Both the position numbers and the translations under genes were made by a program. This document shows, piece after piece, positions 25,710 through 34,343 of a stretch of 61,462 nucleotides of DNA. The DNA comes from an uncultured Prevotella sp. (GTDB taxonomy: Bacteria > Bacteroidota > Bacteroidia > Bacteroidales > Bacteroidaceae), in NCBI GenBank assembly GCA_900540375.1, contig UQFS01000021.1:1-61462 (forward strand). Reading direction: 5' to 3'. Position 1 is the stretch's first letter. The number at the start of each line of letters is the position of its first letter. Under the pieces are notes generated by a model. That model was not told the DNA's origin, ran no database searches, and saw only the letters and a program-made list of their open reading frames with translations.

Positions 25710-25858
25710 ACGACTATTGACAGCCAGTACTTTGAATAATGTACAGAAATATAGAATATCGTGCAGGAGCGACTATGGATGTTTGTCTCATTACACCTTT
25801 TTAATCTCCCGTTAATCTTTTTTGCACCGTGTCTTTTCTTCGTCATCTATGAATGGCG

Positions 25859-25866
25859 TAACTTTG
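25859..25866 (+). promoter_or_regulatory. -7 element before the GH18-deacetylase-GT2 gene
   Basis: TAACTTTG at 25859-25866; a T-rich stretch is at the -33 position. The leader of about 78 nt is strongly purine-rich with many GAAAGA runs. The rest of the 294-bp gap shows nothing else that I can identify. Confidence 0.5.
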
Positions 25867-25948
25867 CAGCCGATTTAGAGACTCGGAAAGAGTTGAAAGA
25901 GAAAGAAAGAGAATAATAGAGAAAGAAAAGATATAGAAAAGTCACGGA

Positions 25949-28900
25949 ATGGAAAGACAAGTGTTTCAGACCGACTCACGCTGCCGCTGGAGCCGATTTA
26001 AGTGGACGATGCGTTTCTTCGCCACTATCATCGTGTTATTGGTTATCGTCTTCATCACCATGTTTGCGCTGGAGGGCAGTCCGAATATGCCTTTCCGCCA
26101 CGACTACCGTGGGGTGATGACAGCCTCGAAGCCGCTCATGCGCGACACCAAGCTCACCAAGGCTTACCGTTCGCTGCGCGATAACTTTCTGGAACAGCGT
26201 ATGCACAATACCTACCAGGAAAACTATGACCGTGCTCATCGTTTTGTCGGACATGGCAGGGGACTCACTCAGAAGTTTATCAACGAATGGAATGACCCGC
26301 GACTTGGCGTGCGCGCGGCGTGGTATGTCAACTGGGACGCACACTCCCTGCGCTCGCTCAAGCAAAACATGAAGCACCTCAACATGGTCATCCCCGAGTG
26401 GTTCTTCATCAATCCCAAGACCTGCCGGCTGGAGGTAAAGATCGACAAGAAAGCACTGGCTGCCATGCGCAAGAGTGGAATGCCCATCGTGCCGATGCTC
26501 ACCAACAACTATGGCGATGACTTCCGTCCCGAGGGTATCGGCCGCATCATGAGCGACAAGCAACTGCGCAAACAGTTCCTCAACACCCTCGTCACCATCT
26601 GCCATCGCAACCGGTTCCAAGGCATCAACATCGACTTGGAGGAACTCTCCATCAACGACAATGCCTTGCTGACCAATTTCGTCAAGGAGCTCTCCATGCT
26701 CTTCCATGACAACAATATGTATGTCATGCAGGACATCACACCGTTTAATGAGGACTATGATGTGGAGCCGCTCGCCCGCTACAACGACTACCTCTTCCTC
26801 ATGGCCTATGACGAGCACAATAGGGAGAGCCAGCCCGGCGATATCGCTTCGCAGCACTGGGTGGAGCGTGCCACTGACTGGGCCGCAAAGAATATCCCCA
26901 ACGACAAACTCGTACTCGGTCTTGCCGCCTACGGCTATGACTGGGCACAGGGCGACAAGGGACAGACCGTGTCCTATGACCAAACGATTGCCTCCGCTCT
27001 CGATGCCGGCGCACAGATTCAGTTCGACGACGACTCCTACAACCTCTCTTTCTCCTACGACGACGATGACGGGCAGCTCCATCAGGTCCACTTCACCGAT
27101 GCCGCCACCTTATATAATATCATGCGCTTCGGTGCCACCTATCATCTCGCGGGCTTTGGCCTTTGGCGTCTTGGCACGGAAGACCACCGCTTGTGGAACT
27201 TCTATGGCAAAGACCTGGCATGGGAGCAGGTGAAGTGCTGGAACATGAACCACGTGCTGAGGCTGACCGGTTACGACGATGTCAACTTTGTGGGCTCCGG
27301 CGAGGTCCTCGACGTGGAGTCAGAGCCTAAGCCCGGTAAGGTCACCGTGTCCATCGATCCCGACGATCAGATTGTCACCGAGGAGCGCTACCACAGCCTG
27401 CCCTCCACCTACACCGTCTCGAAGCTCGGTCACTGCGGTCCCAAAGACCTGCTGCTCACCTTCGACGACGGCCCTGATGCCCGTTGGACGCCCTCTGTCC
27501 TCCGTACCCTTAAGCGCTATCATGCTCCTGCCGCCTTCTTCATGGTGGGCTTGCAGATGGAGAAGAACCTGCCGCTGGTGAAGAAAGTCTATGACGAGGG
27601 CTACACCATCGGCAACCATACCTTCACCCACCACAACATGATTGAGAACTCCGATGGCCGCACCTATGCCGAGTTGAAGCTCACACGTATGCTCATCGAG
27701 AGTGTCACCGGTCAGAGCACCATCCTCTTCCGTGCGCCTTACAACGCCGACGCTGATCCTACCCAGCACGAGGAGATAGAGCCGATGATTCTCGCCAGCC
27801 GTCGCAACTATCTCTTCGTGGGTGAGGAGGTAGATCCTAATGACTGGCAACCCGGTATCACGGCTGACGAGATCTATCGCCGCGTCATCGACGGCGTGCA
27901 CCGTGGCGACGGACATATCATCCTTATGCACGATGCCGGTGGCGTCACCCGTAAGCCGACGATCACCGCACTGCCCCGCATCATCGAGACGCTGCAAAAG
28001 GAGGGGTATCACTTCATCTCGCTGGAACAGTATCTCGGCATGTCGCGTGCTCAACTCATGCCGCCGATTCCCAAGGGTAAGACCTACTATGCGATGCAGG
28101 CCAACCTGACGCTGGCAGAGATCATCTATCATCTGAGCGACTTCCTCACCGCCCTCTTCATCATCTTCCTTGTCCTCGGCTTCCTGCGCTTAGGCTTCAT
28201 GTATTATCTGATGATACAGGAGAAGCGTGTGGAGCGCCGCCGGCACTATCCGTCACTGACCAAGGCCAACGCGCCCCATGTGTCGATCATCGTACCTGCC
28301 TACAACGAGGAGGTCAACTGTGTGCGCACCGTGGAGACGCTGCTGCGCGAGGACTATCCCTCGTTCGACGTCATCTTTGTCGACGATGGCAGCAAGGACC
28401 ATACTCTGGAGCGCATCCATCAGACTTTCGACGGCAATGACAAGGTGCGTATCTTCGGCAAGCCCAATGGCGGAAAGGCTTCGGCGCTGAACTACGGTAT
28501 CGCCCATACCGACTCGGAATATGTGGTGTGCATCGATGCCGATACCCAGCTGCGCCCCGATGCCGTGAGCAAGCTCATGCAGCACTTCCTGCTCGACAAG
28601 GATCATCGCATCGGTGCCGTGGCCGGAAATGTCAAGGTCGGCAACCAGCGCAACATGCTCACGCGGTGGCAGGCCATCGAGTACACCACCAGTCAGAACT
28701 TCGACCGTATGGCCTACTCCTATATCAATGCCATCACCGTGGTGCCCGGTGCCATCGGTGCTTTCCGCAAGGAGGCCATTGAGCGGGCAGGCGGACTGAC
28801 CACCGACACGTTGGCTGAGGACTGCGACCTGACGATGCGCATCAACGAAGCCGGTTATATCATCGAGAATGAGAACTATGCCGTGGCTATGACTGAGGCG

Positions 28901-29347
28901 CCGGAAAACGTGCGGCAGTTTGTCAAGCAGCGCGTGCGTTGGTGCTTCGGTGTGATGCAAACCTTCTGGAAGCATCGCTCCTCGCTCTTCAATGCCAAGA
29001 AGAAAGGCTTCGGACTGTGGGCCATGCCCAATATGCTCGTCTTCCAGTATATCATTCCGACGTTCTCGCCGCTGGCCGACGTGCTGATGTTCATCGGACT
29101 GTTCTCGGGCAATGCCCTGCAGATCTTCCTCTACTACCTGCTCTTCCTCGCCGTCGATGCCAGCGTGAGCATCATGGCTTATCTCTTCGAGCACGAGCGG
29201 TTGTGGGTGCTGCTATGGATCATCCCTCAGCGTTTCTTCTATCGTTGGATCATGTACTACGTGCTTTTCAAGAGCTATCTCAAGGCCATCAAGGGAGAGT
29301 TGCAGTCCTGGGGCGTGCTCAAACGTACAGGAAATGTGAAGATGTAG
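25949..29347 (+). CDS. Three-enzyme exopolysaccharide protein: GH18, polysaccharide deacetylase and GT2
   Basis: An 1132-residue membrane protein. Residues 22-42 form a membrane anchor. Residues about 115-430 are a GH18-type barrel with NIDLEE (Asp229 and catalytic Glu231; the first Asp of DxDxE is Asn227). Residues about 498-700 are a NodB-type deacetylase with TFDDGPD (506-507, 510) and metal-binding His557 and His561. A membrane helix (about 731-755) leads to a family 2 glycosyltransferase: VPAYNEE, VDDGS, DAD (863-865), EDCD and QRVRW (994-998), with three further helices to the end. The hydrolase and deacetylase are probably outside the inner membrane and the transferase inside, a PNAG-like synthesis, deacetylation and trimming machine. 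Product unknown. Confidence 0.85.
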   Translation: MERQVFQTDSRCRWSRFKWTMRFFATIIVLLVIVFITMFALEGSPNMPFRHDYRGVMTASKPLMRDTKLTKAYRSLRDNFLEQRMHNTYQENYDRAHRFVGHGRGLTQKFINEWNDPRLGVRAAWYVNWDAHSLRSLKQNMKHLNMVIPEWFFINPKTCRLEVKIDKKALAAMRKSGMPIVPMLTNNYGDDFRPEGIGRIMSDKQLRKQFLNTLVTICHRNRFQGINIDLEELSINDNALLTNFVKELSMLFHDNNMYVMQDITPFNEDYDVEPLARYNDYLFLMAYDEHNRESQPGDIASQHWVERATDWAAKNIPNDKLVLGLAAYGYDWAQGDKGQTVSYDQTIASALDAGAQIQFDDDSYNLSFSYDDDDGQLHQVHFTDAATLYNIMRFGATYHLAGFGLWRLGTEDHRLWNFYGKDLAWEQVKCWNMNHVLRLTGYDDVNFVGSGEVLDVESEPKPGKVTVSIDPDDQIVTEERYHSLPSTYTVSKLGHCGPKDLLLTFDDGPDARWTPSVLRTLKRYHAPAAFFMVGLQMEKNLPLVKKVYDEGYTIGNHTFTHHNMIENSDGRTYAELKLTRMLIESVTGQSTILFRAPYNADADPTQHEEIEPMILASRRNYLFVGEEVDPNDWQPGITADEIYRRVIDGVHRGDGHIILMHDAGGVTRKPTITALPRIIETLQKEGYHFISLEQYLGMSRAQLMPPIPKGKTYYAMQANLTLAEIIYHLSDFLTALFIIFLVLGFLRLGFMYYLMIQEKRVERRRHYPSLTKANAPHVSIIVPAYNEEVNCVRTVETLLREDYPSFDVIFVDDGSKDHTLERIHQTFDGNDKVRIFGKPNGGKASALNYGIAHTDSEYVVCIDADTQLRPDAVSKLMQHFLLDKDHRIGAVAGNVKVGNQRNMLTRWQAIEYTTSQNFDRMAYSYINAITVVPGAIGAFRKEAIERAGGLTTDTLAEDCDLTMRINEAGYIIENENYAVAMTEAPENVRQFVKQRVRWCFGVMQTFWKHRSSLFNAKKKGFGLWAMPNMLVFQYIIPTFSPLADVLMFIGLFSGNALQIFLYYLLFLAVDASVSIMAYLFEHERLWVLLWIIPQRFFYRWIMYYVLFKSYLKAIKGELQSWGVLKRTGNVKM

Positions 29348-29348
29348 C

Positions 29349-29379
29349 TTGGTAGTACCAGTTTTTTTTCGTAAGTTTG
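29349..29379 (+). promoter_or_regulatory. Promoter of the helicase-exonuclease gene
   Basis: TTG (29349-29351), 20-nt spacer, -7 TAAGTTTG (29372-29379). It lies immediately after the stop of the preceding gene, with a T-run at 29363-29369 inside the spacer that may also serve as terminator. Confidence 0.6.
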
Positions 29380-29404
29380 CAGGTAATAACTAAAAGCACT
29401 TACG

Positions 29405-32128
29405 ATGGAAAGCAAGGAGAAAACATGGACACCTGATCAAGACCAACAGGAAATCATCGGCCTGCAACATGGCCGTCACCTCGTTTTGGCACCGCCGGGA
29501 TGCGGCAAGACACAGATTCTTGCAGAGCGCATCCGCAAGGCTCATGCCGGGGGAGTGGCCTACGGCGATATGCTTTGCCTGACGTTTACCAACAGAGCAG
29601 CCCGTGGTATGCGCGAGCGTATCAGCTCCAATCTCGGTGATCCCGATACGGCGCAGGTGTTTGTGGGCAATGTCCATCGCTTCTGTGCCCGCTTCCTCTT
29701 TGAGAATGCTGTGGTGCCCGGTGAGACTTCGGTCATCGATGACGACACGGCGGTGAGCATCCTCGCTACCTATCTCAATGAGGATGAAGACAAGGTGATG
29801 GGCAATTACCGGCGTCGCAGCGACTACAACCGTGTGGTGTTCATCTCCCATCTGATGTTTGAAATTGAGCGCGGACTCCCTAAGGCCATGCGTCAGCATC
29901 CCGACTGCCTGACCAGGGAGGACATCACTGTGTTGCGCGCCATCTGCAAGATGCAGCACAGAGAGTTTACGCGCGAGGCGCTGCTCGACATCTATCATCA
30001 CAATGACTTTTACCGTGATGCCGTGCTCCAGCCCGATTTCGACGCTGTACTGCGTCCGTCTGCCCAGCGGATCTTGCAGTTTCTGCGCTATGCTCATGCT
30101 TACCAGGCTTATAAGCGACAGAACCTGCTTCTCGACTTCGAGGATCTCCTGCTTCTTACTTATCTCTCGCTCCACGACAATAAAGACTATAAGCGTTATC
30201 CGTGGATACAAGTCGACGAGGTGCAGGACCTCAATCCTTTGCAGCTTGCCATCATCGACGAACTTGCTACGGCTTCCCTTGCTGCGGCAAGTTCCGGGCA
30301 CGAATCGCGGCCACAGTTCGGTGAGGGCTGCGTCATCTATCTTGGTGATGAGCAGCAGGCAATCTTCTCGTTTATGGGTGCGAAGCTCTCCACCTTAGGA
30401 CTACTCAAGGAGCGTTGCAAGGGCAACATCCATTATCTCGGACAGAACCATCGCTCACCGAAATATCTCCTCGACCTTCTCAACCGTTATGCTGTGGACG
30501 AATTGCATACTGATCCGGAGCTCTTGCCGCAGACAGCAGACTGCGACGATAAGGCCAATGGTCGTCTCGCCATCGTGGCCAGTGACGATGTAGACAGTGA
30601 GTTCAACGACATCACCCATCTCGTTGAGCAGTTGCGGCAAGCCCATCCCGACGAGACAGTTGCCGTGATTGTCAATGCCAACCGCGACGCCGACGCCATG
30701 AGTCGGGCCCTCGCCGCACAGGACATTCGCCATTTCAAAGTCTCGGGCAGTGATCTCTTTGCTTCCGATGAGGTGAAGCTGTTGCTGGCTCATCTCACCG
30801 TGCTGGACAATGACCGGCAGTTTTTGGCTTGGGCACGGCTGTTCAAGGGCTTGCAGGCCTGCGCCACTCATGCCTCAGCCCGAAGGCTGATGCACCAGCT
30901 CAAGGAGCGGGCCGTCTCTCCGGCGGAGTTGCTCACCGGTGACAAGACGATGTTGCAGCGCTTCGTGGAGACGTATCAGCAAGAGGACATCGTGGTCTTC
31001 GACACAGAGACTACAGGACTGAATGTCTTTGAGGATGATGTAGTGCAGATTGCAGCGGAACGCATCCGACAGGGTAGGGTGGTGGATACCTTCTCGGTAT
31101 ATGTAGAGACGGATCGCGAGATACCGTCAATGCTTGGCGACATCGTCAACCCGATCATCGAGGAGCGCAAGCATCAGCAGCTTCATAGTCATGCTGAGGC
31201 TTTGAAGATGTTTCTCGACTTTGCCCTCGGCAGTGTGCTGTTGGGACATAATGCCGATTATGACTACCATATCATGCAGTGCAATGTGGAGCGCTATCTG
31301 CCTGAAGTCAACTGGGCGGAGCGGCAGTCCGTCTGCTTCGACTCTCTGCGGCTCATCCGTTTGTTGCGTCCCGATTTGAAAGCATTCAAGTTGAAACAGC
31401 TTTTGCTGGAGCTTCATCTTGAGGGACAGAACTCCCACCTGGCCGACGACGATGTCTTCGCCACCGTGTCGCTGGTCAATTACTGTTATGAGAAAGCCCA
31501 GGAGGTGGTGCCCCAGCAGCAGGAATTCCTGTCACGCAAGGGCGTTGCCGCACAGATTAAGCTCTTGCGCGACCACTATGCGTCGTTCTATATTGAAGCT
31601 CTGCAACGGCTCTATCAGCGTCGGCAGTCCACAGAAGATCCTGCTTTGGTGGCTGAGATTCAGTTTTTCTGTGATTATGCAGTGAAGAATGGATGGATGA
31701 AGCGTGTGAAGAAGCTGCCCGTTATCCTTCGTTTCCTTGCCTATGATATCATTGACGTGGAGCAGGAGTACTCGCTCAAAGAGCAGTTGAACCGCCATGT
31801 CATGGAACTCAACACCTTCAAGGAAGCCGACCTTTGCGGTTCTTCTACAATACAGGAGCACGTCTTTGTCTCCACCATCCACAAGGCTAAAGGTTTGGAG
31901 TTTGATAATGTCATCGTCTTTGACGCCGTTGACGGCCGCATCCCTAATTACTACAATGGTGACAACCAACAGCTCAACGACGAGGATGCCCGCAAGCTCT
32001 ATGTTGCCATGTCGCGTGCCAAGCGCCGTCTGTTCATCTCTTACAGCAAGGCTAAGTTGACCGCTTATGGCATCAAGCCCCAGCGTCTCTCCCGCTTCCT
32101 CGATAGCGTGAAGAAGATGATGGAGTAA
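29405..32128 (+). CDS. UvrD/Rep-type helicase with an inserted DEDDh 3'-5' exonuclease domain
   Basis: A 907-residue fusion. The helicase N-half has Walker A APPGCGKT (29-36), CLTFTNRAARGMRERI (motif Ia region), QVDEVQDLNP (motif II, 270-278) and GDEQQAIFSFMGA (motif III, 314-326). A DnaQ-like exonuclease follows at about 528-700: FDTETTGLN (Asp533, Glu535), GHNADYD, and HLADDDVFAT with His678 and Asp683 (HxAxxD). The second helicase half resumes with STIHKAKGLEFDNVIVFD (823-840) and LYVAMSRAKRRL (865-876). It should unwind DNA and degrade 3' ends, suggesting a DNA repair role. It has its own promoter and ends 12 nt from the convergent ATPase gene. Confidence 0.88.
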   Translation: MESKEKTWTPDQDQQEIIGLQHGRHLVLAPPGCGKTQILAERIRKAHAGGVAYGDMLCLTFTNRAARGMRERISSNLGDPDTAQVFVGNVHRFCARFLFENAVVPGETSVIDDDTAVSILATYLNEDEDKVMGNYRRRSDYNRVVFISHLMFEIERGLPKAMRQHPDCLTREDITVLRAICKMQHREFTREALLDIYHHNDFYRDAVLQPDFDAVLRPSAQRILQFLRYAHAYQAYKRQNLLLDFEDLLLLTYLSLHDNKDYKRYPWIQVDEVQDLNPLQLAIIDELATASLAAASSGHESRPQFGEGCVIYLGDEQQAIFSFMGAKLSTLGLLKERCKGNIHYLGQNHRSPKYLLDLLNRYAVDELHTDPELLPQTADCDDKANGRLAIVASDDVDSEFNDITHLVEQLRQAHPDETVAVIVNANRDADAMSRALAAQDIRHFKVSGSDLFASDEVKLLLAHLTVLDNDRQFLAWARLFKGLQACATHASARRLMHQLKERAVSPAELLTGDKTMLQRFVETYQQEDIVVFDTETTGLNVFEDDVVQIAAERIRQGRVVDTFSVYVETDREIPSMLGDIVNPIIEERKHQQLHSHAEALKMFLDFALGSVLLGHNADYDYHIMQCNVERYLPEVNWAERQSVCFDSLRLIRLLRPDLKAFKLKQLLLELHLEGQNSHLADDDVFATVSLVNYCYEKAQEVVPQQQEFLSRKGVAAQIKLLRDHYASFYIEALQRLYQRRQSTEDPALVAEIQFFCDYAVKNGWMKRVKKLPVILRFLAYDIIDVEQEYSLKEQLNRHVMELNTFKEADLCGSSTIQEHVFVSTIHKAKGLEFDNVIVFDAVDGRIPNYYNGDNQQLNDEDARKLYVAMSRAKRRLFISYSKAKLTAYGIKPQRLSRFLDSVKKMME

Positions 32129-32140
32129 TGGTCAAGATGC

Positions 32141-33277
32141 TTACATCATCTTCCTTCTGATCCACTGCTCAAATACGGGGTCGGTGATGGTGATGCCAGT
32201 CTGTGGCGAAGAGTCGATGAGGTCGGCATTGATGAGGGCAGTCTTCAGTCGAGGGATGTTGGAATAGCTGCCGAGATGGTATTGTTGACGAATGTCCTCC
32301 AAGGTAAAGTCCTTGTTGATGCCTGAGGCAACGGCGCGCAGGAAGTTCATCTGATACTCTGTCAGTGGTTCCACGGCTTGGATAAACAGCACGTCGTTGA
32401 TAGCCAATAGGTCGTTGAAGCCGCTGGCAATCTGCTCGTCGGTGATGACGCAGCCCTCTTTGGTCTGAGAGTAGATGATCCAAGCCAACTGCTGCACATA
32501 GGCTGAATAGCAGTCTACCAATGTGGCAATGCGTGCCGCTTGGTCTTTACTGATCGTGCGGTGGCCGTCGGCAAAGTGCTGGCAGATATAGTCTGCCCAG
32601 TCATCCACACTGATTTTCTTCAAGGCGATGAGGTCACCGAACTGATAGAAAGGCATGCTCTTGTTGAGGAATATGCTGCCCATGAGATGATGTTTGCTGC
32701 CGAAGAGGCAGTATGATACCTGTTGTTGGTGCTGCCATACACCACGCATTCGTGCCTGGATCTGTGTAGAGTCAGACAACTCACCGACCTGCTGAAATTC
32801 GTCGATGCACACCAGCAAGCGCTTGTCCTTTTTTTCTGCTATCTTCTCAGGCAGACTCAGGATCTCTTCCGGCGTATGCGTCTTCGGCGTGATGCCCAAT
32901 GATACGCTGTATTCAGAGTAGGGGTCGGGAGAGATGGATATTTTCGGTGACAGCCGATAGATAAAGTCTTTGGCCTCTTCCAGCCATAGCTGACGTTGGC
33001 CGGCCGTCTGCTGAAGGATGGCGGAAGCCAGCTTGTTGTAGATCTCATATTCACTCTTGCAGCCAAAGATATCGGCGTAGACCACCTGGATCTGTTCGCT
33101 GTCCACCTGCTGTAGGGTATGTTTCACCAACGATGTCTTGCCCAAGCGACGGGGCGACATCAGTATAACGTTGATACCGCCTTGGAAGTCAGCCAACAGT
33201 CTGCGTGTCTCTTCCTCGCGACCCGTGAAATTATATCCGCTGACGGGCACACCGTAAACAAAGCTCTTCTTTTCCAT
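32141..33277 (-). CDS. AAA family ATPase with winged-helix-like C-terminus
   Basis: A 378-residue ATPase of the kind often called AAA-ATPase-like in Bacteroidetes. The N-terminus YGVPVSGYNFTGREEE is typical; Walker A is SPRRLGKTS (41-49), Walker B LLVCIDEFQQ (154-163), sensor-like CLFGSKHHLM follows. The C-terminal 90 residues contain a helical segment (EYQMNFLRAVASG, TLEDIRQQYHLGSYSNIPRLKTAL) that looks like a winged helix and ends in DPVFEQWIRR, a family signature. Function is unknown; relatives are linked to signalling and DNA binding. The promoter is covered by an array of three dyads, which suggests tight regulation. Confidence 0.8.
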   Translation of the reverse strand: MEKKSFVYGVPVSGYNFTGREEETRRLLADFQGGINVILMSPRRLGKTSLVKHTLQQVDSEQIQVVYADIFGCKSEYEIYNKLASAILQQTAGQRQLWLEEAKDFIYRLSPKISISPDPYSEYSVSLGITPKTHTPEEILSLPEKIAEKKDKRLLVCIDEFQQVGELSDSTQIQARMRGVWQHQQQVSYCLFGSKHHLMGSIFLNKSMPFYQFGDLIALKKISVDDWADYICQHFADGHRTISKDQAARIATLVDCYSAYVQQLAWIIYSQTKEGCVITDEQIASGFNDLLAINDVLFIQAVEPLTEYQMNFLRAVASGINKDFTLEDIRQQYHLGSYSNIPRLKTALINADLIDSSPQTGITITDPVFEQWIRRKMM

Positions 33278-33305
33278 CTCTTTCCATTTTAGTGGGTTGA
33301 CGTTG

Positions 33306-33336
33306 CAAAGATACGAATAAAAATCGAGTCACACAA
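33306..33336 (-). promoter_or_regulatory. Promoter of the AAA ATPase
   Basis: Reverse strand TTG (33334-33336), 20-nt spacer, -7 TATCTTTG (33306-33313). The -33 box lies inside the first dyad of the array at 33328-33377. Confidence 0.6.
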
Positions 33337-33377
33337 GTTTGTGTCATACAATGTTGTGTGACACAAGTCTGTGTGAC
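33328..33377. repeat. Array of three dyads at 15-bp spacing over the ATPase promoter
   Basis: Three dyad centres lie at about 33337.5, 33352.5 and 33367.5: ACACAAGTTTGTGT (33331-33344), ACAATGTTGT (33348-33357) and ACACAAGTCTGTGT (33361-33374). The whole block begins GTCACACA and ends TGTGTGAC. The first dyad covers the -33 box. Such a regular array suggests cooperative binding of a dimeric repressor, or a DNA structure, rather than chance. Confidence 0.65.
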
Positions 33378-33417
33378 TACGATAATCAGTTAATGGCGTA
33401 AGTATGGAGAATAAGTG

Positions 33418-34284
33418 CTATTGCGGTGAACCGTCATCCGGAAGCTCCTTTGCATCAGCGTTCTCAATGGGTGGCAGATAGTCGCTTGCCTTTGCACTGG
33501 AGATGATCGTGTGGCCAAGCTGCGACTCCAGTTTTTCCCTCGCCACCTTAGCCACGCTTCCGCCATCTTTCGCCACGCCTTTCTGTTGGCTGTAGCCTTG
33601 AGGATCGCGTTGTTTGGAGAGCTCGGTGGCTGAAGCCTCTGCAAGAATATTGAAGGCCATCTCAAGATTCGTCATGTTGTCACGGAGGTTCTCTTTCTTC
33701 AAGCCTTTGTGCTGCTTGTACTGCTTCGTGGTCATGCCACTCCACTCCTTGGTGATGATATCTGTGAGGGAAGCGTATTCCAGTCCTTCCTTTACTCCTG
33801 TTCGCTTCCATTCGTCGGTGAGCTCTTTGCGCACCTCTATCGACTTGATGCGCTGATTAATCCAATTATCGGAGTAGCCCAGACGCCTGTAGTCGGCAAT
33901 GGCCTGCTGGATGTCAAGTTCCGGGTCTTGCATCTGGTCGACACGCGTACTTGCCACTTGCGCCATCCACTGCTTGAAGGGCTCTGCCTTTGGAGAAGGG
34001 ATGGACTGGATGAGGCGGAACAGCTGCTCTTGATCGGCTACATCGGTCATGCGCATCTTGCCGTCGGCTGCTTTCAATTTCAAACCGTGACAATTTGTCA
34101 CGGTTTCATTCCCTTCCTCTTTTAGGCGTTGTTTCAACTTCCGCCAATAGGCGGTGGGATCTTTACTGTCTGTCAATACACTGACCACGTCCACAATAGA
34201 GAAGTACCACTTCTCTTCCTTGTCGTCCCACACGGTGCGAATATTTTTTTCACCGAACAGTTTGATCATCTGTTTCCTTGTCAT
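33418..34284 (-). CDS. Bro-N domain protein with DinD-like C-terminus
   Basis: A 288-residue protein. The N-terminus IRTVWDDKEEKWYFSIVDVVSVL is a Bro-N (antirepressor-type, DNA-binding) domain. The centre, ELTDEWKRTGVKEGLEY and WSGMTTKQYKQHKGLKKENL, and the C-terminus, MAFNILAEASATELS with KDGGSVAKVAREKLE, match the C-terminal part of DNA-damage-inducible DinD proteins. Such genes are often phage- or SOS-linked, but no phage genes surround it and codon use looks like the neighbours. E. coli DinD inhibits RecA; that role is not shown for this protein. It stands alone between the dyad array and the OPT gene. Confidence 0.8.
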   Translation of the reverse strand: MTRKQMIKLFGEKNIRTVWDDKEEKWYFSIVDVVSVLTDSKDPTAYWRKLKQRLKEEGNETVTNCHGLKLKAADGKMRMTDVADQEQLFRLIQSIPSPKAEPFKQWMAQVASTRVDQMQDPELDIQQAIADYRRLGYSDNWINQRIKSIEVRKELTDEWKRTGVKEGLEYASLTDIITKEWSGMTTKQYKQHKGLKKENLRDNMTNLEMAFNILAEASATELSKQRDPQGYSQQKGVAKDGGSVAKVAREKLESQLGHTIISSAKASDYLPPIENADAKELPDDGSPQ

Positions 34285-34343
34285 AGCTTAGCCATTTAAT
34301 TGTCCTTTTCTGTTCTGTGTGACTTTTTTCCCGTTATAAGGTC

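Noticed and set aside
33328..33377. Short CRISPR-like array
   Set aside because: The units are dyads at 15-bp spacing with no spacers, and no cas genes are present.
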